This document shows, piece after piece, positions 59,441-64,000 of a DNA stretch of 64,000 nt; the stretch's first letter is position 1, and each line of letters opens with the position of its first letter. The notes under the pieces were generated by a model, which was not told the DNA's origin, searched no databases, and saw only the letters and a list, made by a program, of their open reading frames with translations. The translations under genes were made by a program, and so were the position numbers. The DNA is from Candidatus Coatesiibacteriota bacterium (GTDB lineage: Bacteria; RBG-13-66-14; B26-G2; JAUVZD01): assembly GCA_030602715.1 (NCBI GenBank), contig JAUVZD010000001.1, positions 248,001 through 312,000 on the forward strand, given 5' to 3'.

Positions 59441-60031
59441 ATGGGCACTCACAGATACTCCTGGATAGTAAAACTCTCGCTAGTAGTACTTATCGCAACG
59501 CTCACCTTCTGGGTGGGGGCATCGTTCAGCAAAGACGACGGACAAATATCCGACAAGACCAAGACCCGCATTCAGGAATTGCTGGAGGAGGGAAATCGTT
59601 TTGTCTTGGAGGGGGAATACCGTAAAGCGGAGGAGAAGTTCAAGAAGATTTTAGAGATAGACCCCGACAATCCCATGGCTCACAACAATCTGGGATTGAT
59701 GTATAAGGAGAAGGAACTTTACCACTCCGCCAAGGCGGAGTTTGAGCTGGCACTTGAGGTAATGCCAAACTATTATAAAGCGCTGAACAACCTGGGCAAC
59801 ACCTATTTCGCCATGGGACGCTACGGTTCAGCAAGGGATGCCTACCTCAAAGCCCTGGAGGTAAAACCCGATTTCTCCGAGGCTCACTGGAACCTTGCCC
59901 TCACCTACGAAAAGCTGGACAACAATCTTCTGGCATTGAAGGAGTGGCGCAGTTTCATCGCCAACAGCGACGGTTCAGCCAATGTTTCTCTGGCAAAAGA
60001 CCACATTGATAGAATACTTGAGGAGATGTAG
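59441..60031 (+). CDS. Membrane-anchored TPR protein
   Basis: 196 residues. N-terminal transmembrane anchor (about 9-28), then three clear TPR motifs (PDNPMAHNNLGLMYKEKELYHSAK; PNYYKALNNLGNTYFAMGRYGSA; PDFSEAHWNLALTYEKLD). Probably a periplasmic adaptor. Its stop abuts the ATG of the deacetylase. Confidence 0.88.
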   Translation: MGTHRYSWIVKLSLVVLIATLTFWVGASFSKDDGQISDKTKTRIQELLEEGNRFVLEGEYRKAEEKFKKILEIDPDNPMAHNNLGLMYKEKELYHSAKAEFELALEVMPNYYKALNNLGNTYFAMGRYGSARDAYLKALEVKPDFSEAHWNLALTYEKLDNNLLALKEWRSFIANSDGSANVSLAKDHIDRILEEM

Positions 60032-61279
60032 ATGCGCCGTTCTCTCATCACAACCGCCCTCCTGCTCCTCTCCCTGACCGCAGTAAGTGCGGGTCAGACT
60101 ATTGACACCATGGATGTCCTCTCCACAGCCGAGGAAGTGGTTGGATATGAGAAAATCTCCGACAGGTCTCCACGAGATGTCTTCGCCACCGCCGATGACG
60201 TGGCGGTCTTCTATAGCAACCCAGATGCGGTCATGGATACTATCGGCGTCTATGAGGATTTCATATACCGGAAATATGGTGTTGTTTCTGGAGATGAGGT
60301 AATCTACTCCCTGGGCGAGAAGGATGACCTTATGGAGGTCTATATCGCAGAGCTGAAAAACGCCGAGTCAGAGGAGCACCGCTGTGTCATCCTCACATAT
60401 CACCGTTTTGAGCCCTTCCCCCGAAACGCCTACGAGGTCTCCCCGGCGGTCTTTGACCAGCAGATGGCATACATCGCCGAGAACGGCTACACAGTAATAT
60501 CATTGGACCAACTCCTGGAGGCAATCTATCTTCAGGACCCTGACCTGCTACCGGAAAATTCGGTGGTCATCACCGTGGACGACGGCTTCCGTTGTTTCCT
60601 GACCCGGGCGGTGCCCATCCTTCAAAAATACGGCTTCACCGCCACCCTCTTCGTCTATACCGCATACGTCAATGCCGGTGGTCGCTCCCTCACCTGGGAC
60701 GAACTGCGCCTGGTAGAGAGTATGGGCTTCTCCGTTGAGTGCCACTCCTATACCCATCCCAACTTCAACAACTTTAAAAAATACGGCTCCATCAAAGGCT
60801 CCTACAACCAGTTCGCCTACCACGAACTGCTGGACTCAAAGAAGTTGATTGAGAAGAACCTGGAGAAAGAGGTCAAGTTCTTCTGCTGGCCCTATGGGGA
60901 GTTAAACGACTACGCCATGCACCTGGCAATCAAGTGCGGTTATGAGAGCACGGTGACGGTCAAGGGGGGAGCAGTGGGGCTCAAATCCAACCCCCTATAC
61001 CTCAATCGCTTCGGTGTCTATTCCAAGACTACTATGGAGACCTTTAAAAAGCGCCTGGAGGGAAAGATAGTCTATCAGTATGAAGAGGACAAAGGAACCT
61101 ACTTCAGTGATAAATATTACGGCATCACCACCCACTTCTACAAGTTCCCCGAAGAGCTACCACCAGCGGCGGACATAGACGCCTTGTGGGACGCCATCTT
61201 TGAGGAGGAAGAGATTGACCTATCGCCTGCGGAAGGGGAGGTGCCGCCGGGTTTTGAGGGTGAACTCATCCTTGAATAA
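60032..61279 (+). CDS. Secreted polysaccharide deacetylase (NodB domain)
   Basis: 415 residues with a signal peptide. NodB domain (about 120-335) begins CVILTYHRF. It has VITVDDGFRCF with the Asp-Asp pair (catalytic base and metal Asp) and HSYTHPN with metal His residues, then FFCWPYGE. Probably removes N-acetyl groups from a surface polymer or peptidoglycan. The N-terminal 110 residues are a separate alpha/beta region and the C-terminus is acidic. Translationally linked to the TPR gene. Confidence 0.9.
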   Translation: MRRSLITTALLLLSLTAVSAGQTIDTMDVLSTAEEVVGYEKISDRSPRDVFATADDVAVFYSNPDAVMDTIGVYEDFIYRKYGVVSGDEVIYSLGEKDDLMEVYIAELKNAESEEHRCVILTYHRFEPFPRNAYEVSPAVFDQQMAYIAENGYTVISLDQLLEAIYLQDPDLLPENSVVITVDDGFRCFLTRAVPILQKYGFTATLFVYTAYVNAGGRSLTWDELRLVESMGFSVECHSYTHPNFNNFKKYGSIKGSYNQFAYHELLDSKKLIEKNLEKEVKFFCWPYGELNDYAMHLAIKCGYESTVTVKGGAVGLKSNPLYLNRFGVYSKTTMETFKKRLEGKIVYQYEEDKGTYFSDKYYGITTHFYKFPEELPPAADIDALWDAIFEEEEIDLSPAEGEVPPGFEGELILE

Positions 61280-61313
61280 AAAGTGAGAATAGAATCCTCA
61301 CAGCAAAAAAGCC

Positions 61314-61337
61314 GGCGCCCCGAACTTCCGGGGCGCC
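61314..61337. terminator. Bidirectional terminator
   Basis: GGCGCCCC (61314-61321) pairs with GGGGCGCC (61330-61337). On the minus strand it is followed by GGC then six T, terminating the gene at 61368; it also ends the plus-strand deacetylase unit. Confidence 0.85.
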
Positions 61338-61367
61338 TTGTTGTATAAATTCAATGACCTCTCTTGC

Positions 61368-62012
61368 TTACTCCTCTTCCTTCTTCTCCGTCTTCTTGAA
61401 GGGCTCATAAACACCGCCTTCCCTCGGCGGCTGCAACATGTGCTTCAACATGGTATTGCCGGCGCGGATATCCTGGATAACGCTCAGGATTTCCCGCTGA
61501 AAGGTCTCCTCAAAGATCAGGAACCTGCCCAGCTGGATATCATCCAGCACCTCCCCCATTGAAACGAATATATCAGCTTCCTGCCCCACCAGACTGGCTT
61601 TGGTCGCCAGAAGCTCCTCCGTCTTGTCCTTCACTTCATCCACATCCGGTTCGGCGTTGTTCAATAAGTCCAGCAACTCCCTTATCGTACCCTCCCGCTC
61701 AATGAAATGCTCCTGGCGTACATCCTCCAATTGTCTGTATAATGGGAAGAATGTGGTTGACTGCTCCACGGAGAGCCCCAGCACTTCTGTCATACGCCAG
61801 ATCTTTATCGCCTCCAGCCGCTCCTCGGCATCCCTGACCTTCTCCTCAAATTCCGCCCCAAATCCAAGGTCATAGGCGCCCTCTGAAGCGCCCCAATAGC
61901 CCCAGTAAAACTCCTGGATGAAGGTGTCCTCCTGGGCAAATCCCACGGAGGCGATTAAGACCATAAAGGAAAGGGTGAGGAATGCAACCACAATCCGAGG
62001 GCGATTATCCAT
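61368..62012 (-). CDS. Spy/LTxxQ-like periplasmic protein
   Basis: 214 residues from ATG 62012 (GGAGG seven bases upstream). Signal peptide ending SVGFAQ. The mature part is alpha-helical: a helix with WRMTEVLGLSVEQSTTFFPLYRQLED resembles the LTxxQ motif of the CpxP/Spy stress-chaperone family. A charged helix and a Lys/Glu tail follow. With a sigma/anti-sigma pair just upstream it may belong to an envelope-stress regulon (inference). Confidence 0.6.
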   Translation of the reverse strand: MDNRPRIVVAFLTLSFMVLIASVGFAQEDTFIQEFYWGYWGASEGAYDLGFGAEFEEKVRDAEERLEAIKIWRMTEVLGLSVEQSTTFFPLYRQLEDVRQEHFIEREGTIRELLDLLNNAEPDVDEVKDKTEELLATKASLVGQEADIFVSMGEVLDDIQLGRFLIFEETFQREILSVIQDIRAGNTMLKHMLQPPREGGVYEPFKKTEKKEEE

Positions 62013-62098
62013 AGCCAACCTCCTGGAATTCCCGTTGTAAATCTACACAAATCAGGTACAATCTATGGGAAGAATAAAAGCTGGAATTTAATTTTTGC

Positions 62099-63178
62099 CT
62101 ACTCTCCCAAAATGGCAAATACTTTGGTTCTCTCCTCATGGCTCAGGCTGCCTATCACCACATATATTGACGAACCATTCCTTCTGTTGGTGAACTCCTC
62201 CAGGAGCACGTTCTCCAGATAGACCGCATCCTCAGGGGAGATTGATGAGGAGAAGGTAACATAGGTCCCTTCACCGCTGATCTCTGTGCCGGAAGTGACC
62301 ACATAGGGTAAACCGCTACGCACCACCATCTCATCAACCACCAAAGGCAACATCGTGCCCGATATCATCCTCGCAGTAACCGGCATAACCGGGTCCTTTA
62401 CCGCATAAAAATCGGTGATATCCCCATCGGATACCCGGAAGAACCCACCGGAAGAGGAGACGCTGTCCATCAGGTCCCTATCAAATGTTATCACGGGGGA
62501 GACATCCGTCTCCGGGACAGCCATCTCTGTGAAGGGAACCTCCTCCCGGGAATAACGCCCAAAAGTATACTCTAGCTCGTCAGAGACAACCCCTTCTGCG
62601 GGAGCGTGGTAAATATCAGCACCGCTCAATGCCCCAAGGGTTGTAGATACCGCCTCCTTCTCAGCGGTTAAAGTATGCGGCGGCTTAACGTGCACAAGGG
62701 TGGGAACCGGCGCCTCTTCCTCGGTAACCAGGCCGGGAGCCTCCTCCGTCTTGGGCTTTAACCCTTCAAAATCCCTCGTCTCCAGGGATGAAATATCAAG
62801 ACCCTCAGGCTCCTGCGTGTAAGAAAGAACATAGGGAAGAATGTAGAAGCCGGCAAGTCCCACCAGGATAATACCGGCTATTGTTGCCGCTGCAAGGAGC
62901 GTCCTGGGCTTCAAGAGGGGCTTCATTGACAGCACCCTGCCGGCACCCCTCCCCTCAGCTTTAGCCCTCTCTCTCACCCGGATGGCTAGAGTGGACATAA
63001 ACAGCACCCCGGCGGAAGCGACTTCCATATCGCCCACCATAGAGAGAAGCTCTCTACCCTGCCTCAAGTAATCACGGCAGAGGGGACATTCCCTCAGATG
63101 CTCCTGGACCGAAAGGGGAAGCTCCTCCTCACTGGTGAGGGTCTCGTCTATAAGATACTGTATTTTTTCACACTTCAT
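62099..63178 (-). CDS. Zinc-finger anti-sigma factor
   Basis: 359 residues from ATG 63178. The N-terminal cytoplasmic ZAS module has HLRECPLC (H-x3-C-x2-C) after an early Cys, one transmembrane helix (about 92-114), and a large extracytoplasmic domain ending in strand-rich sequence. Such proteins hold the ECF sigma factor until a signal triggers release. The ATG lies five bases after the sigma stop, so the two are coupled. Confidence 0.88.
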   Translation of the reverse strand: MKCEKIQYLIDETLTSEEELPLSVQEHLRECPLCRDYLRQGRELLSMVGDMEVASAGVLFMSTLAIRVRERAKAEGRGAGRVLSMKPLLKPRTLLAAATIAGIILVGLAGFYILPYVLSYTQEPEGLDISSLETRDFEGLKPKTEEAPGLVTEEEAPVPTLVHVKPPHTLTAEKEAVSTTLGALSGADIYHAPAEGVVSDELEYTFGRYSREEVPFTEMAVPETDVSPVITFDRDLMDSVSSSGGFFRVSDGDITDFYAVKDPVMPVTARMISGTMLPLVVDEMVVRSGLPYVVTSGTEISGEGTYVTFSSSISPEDAVYLENVLLEEFTNRRNGSSIYVVIGSLSHEERTKVFAILGE

Positions 63179-63183
63179 ATCAC

Positions 63184-63768
63184 TCACCAATCTGTTTCAC
63201 CCAAAGCGGCGACCGAGTCGCCCAGAATCTTGCGCAGTTTGCCCAAGGCAAATGCTCCACTGGCCTTCACCGAGCCTTCACTTATCCCCAGAGTTGAAGC
63301 GACCTCGGCGACGGAGAGCCCGTTAAGATGGCGCATTTGAAACACCTCTCGTTGCCTGCTGGGCAGGGAATCTATCGCCCGGCACAGTCGCTCATACACC
63401 TGCCTCGCCACCGCCCTCCTGAAAGGATTATCTATACTCTGGTGGAAATTGATGACCACTTCCAGGGAGACCTCCTGTTCCCGACGAATCACCTTACGCA
63501 ATCGATTCTTGGCGGTGTTGACCGCGATGCGTAGAAGCCAGGTCTTGAAACTGGATAATCCCTTGAAGGTATGGGCTTTGCGGTAAAGTTTGAAGAAGAC
63601 ATCCTCGGTAACTTCCTCGGCGGCTTCACGATTGCGCAGGATGGATATCACTGTGGCAAAGACCGCCTCCCTGTACTTTGCTACCAGTGCCTCAAAGGCG
63701 GTCTCATCACCACCTAAGAACTCCACAAGAAGTCTGTCATCGCCGACCCCGGGCGTGCGCCCCGCCAT
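63184..63768 (-). CDS. ECF-type RNA polymerase sigma factor
   Basis: 194 residues with sigma-70 region 2 (EFLGGDETAFEALVAKYREA and the RNREAAEEVTEDVFFKLYRKA helix) and region 4 (LPSRQREVFQMRHLNGLSVAEVAS then GISEGSVKA). Region 4's usual Ser/Val-rich recognition helix is intact. It is encoded with its own anti-sigma. Upstream I did not find a convincing autoregulated promoter. Confidence 0.93.
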   Translation of the reverse strand: MAGRTPGVGDDRLLVEFLGGDETAFEALVAKYREAVFATVISILRNREAAEEVTEDVFFKLYRKAHTFKGLSSFKTWLLRIAVNTAKNRLRKVIRREQEVSLEVVINFHQSIDNPFRRAVARQVYERLCRAIDSLPSRQREVFQMRHLNGLSVAEVASTLGISEGSVKASGAFALGKLRKILGDSVAALGETDW

Positions 63769-63864
63769 GAGGCCATCCTCTCGTTTAATTAGACCAAACT
63801 GCTATAGTCGGGGTTTAATCCCCCTACCCAAAAGAACCGCCTTGCTCTATCCCTGCCTTGACCG

Positions 63865-64000
63865 CTATCCCTGGTCCCCTTCTTCCCTTTCTTTGGACAT
63901 TTTTACCTTCTCAATCTCTTCTTCGGTATCTTTTATCTCCTTCTCCAGAGCCTTCACCTCGTCAAGCAGGCGAGACACCTCCGGGTCGGCTAAAACCCCC
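63865..64000 (-). CDS. C-terminal end of a coiled-coil protein (partial)
   Basis: The frame is open from the right edge to a TAG at 63867-63865. The 44 residues seen are charged and helical (ALEKEIKDTEEEIEKVKMSK), with a DPEVSRLLDEVK start, suggesting a coiled coil or a zinc-ribbon protein tail. The rest lies outside the window. About 96 bases of noncoding DNA separate it from the ECF sigma start. Confidence 0.5.
   Translation of the reverse strand, partial: GVLADPEVSRLLDEVKALEKEIKDTEEEIEKVKMSKEREEGDQG

Noticed and set aside
1-64000. CRISPR arrays, tRNA or rRNA genes, transposons, prophage or integrase genes
   Set aside because: No direct-repeat arrays, cloverleaf-like segments, rRNA-like blocks or recombinase motifs were seen on reading. 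A tRNAscan or CRISPR search could confirm this.

Overview
The window looks like ordinary chromosome of an uncultivated diderm (Gram-negative-type) bacterium, probably in or near the Fibrobacterota-Chlorobiota-Bacteroidota superphylum or one of its candidate-phylum neighbours. The evidence is a secreted M14 peptidase with a type IX secretion-like C-terminal domain, a PorV/UPF0164-type barrel fused to TPRs, a plug-less TonB-receptor-like barrel, several lipoproteins, FlgD-type Ig domains and an OMP-rich gene set. I cannot name the phylum from sequence alone. I see no rRNA, tRNA, CRISPR array, transposase, integrase or phage gene. Recognisable promoters mostly read TTGAxx-17 bp-TAxxxT, and TTG starts preceded by strong ribosome-binding sites are common.

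Layout. 1-4.0 kb: end of a membrane glycosyltransferase-TPR protein (+), then thiC and an M23 peptidase (-). 4.0-13.5 kb (+): hisC, an SDR epimerase and a lectin-like protein; a DUF92-UbiA prenyl-lipid pair; a HEPN-like protein; a lipoprotein; a bactofilin-like membrane protein; the M14 peptidase; a zinc-ribbon protein. 13.7-21.0 kb (-): a pyrimidine operon in the order leader peptide/attenuator, pyrB2, pyrC2, SPFH protein, pyrC, pyrB fused to a PyrI zinc domain, pyrF, MGMT-like protein. 21.1-24.0 kb (-): an RfbH/ColD-like sugar dehydratase, a Dpm1-like glycosyltransferase and an alpha/beta hydrolase. 24.1-31.0 kb (+): folK-panBCD, then a large TPR protein overlapping a beta-barrel gene. 31.1-36.9 kb (-): asnB, a membrane-anchored lytic transglycosylase-like protein and glgC. 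37.1-40.3 kb (+): five tandem paralogous small secreted or lipo-proteins with no family I recognise. 40.3-50.9 kb (-): dxs-tlyA-nadK; a lipoprotein with 14-residue repeats; then an envelope group (NlpC/P60, BMP lipoprotein, GHL10, DPPR-synthase-like UbiA, flippase-like membrane protein, PilZ). 51.0-61.3 kb (+): DUF3352-like, FlgD-Ig, PorV-TPR, RsbU-like phosphatase, RsbW-like kinase, a STAS-GAF-HD-GYP fusion, TPR and polysaccharide deacetylase. 61.3-64 kb (-): Spy/LTxxQ-like protein, zinc-finger anti-sigma, ECF sigma and the end of a coiled-coil gene.

The two most unusual parts are the following. (1) The pyr operon carries two aspartate carbamoyltransferase genes and two dihydroorotase genes. 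One of each retains its active site. The other pair, adjacent and overlapping, has lost key residues in BOTH proteins, and the operon is preceded by a 43-codon leader ORF that runs through an intrinsic terminator, as in enterobacterial pyrL-pyrBI. (2) The five-gene array at 37.1-40.3 kb encodes secreted helical proteins that share a common core. At least two members have nearly the same promoter spacer sequence. A third item worth attention is the phosphatase/kinase/STAS-HD-GYP module at 55.3-59.4 kb, which would couple partner switching to cyclic-di-GMP hydrolysis in one protein.
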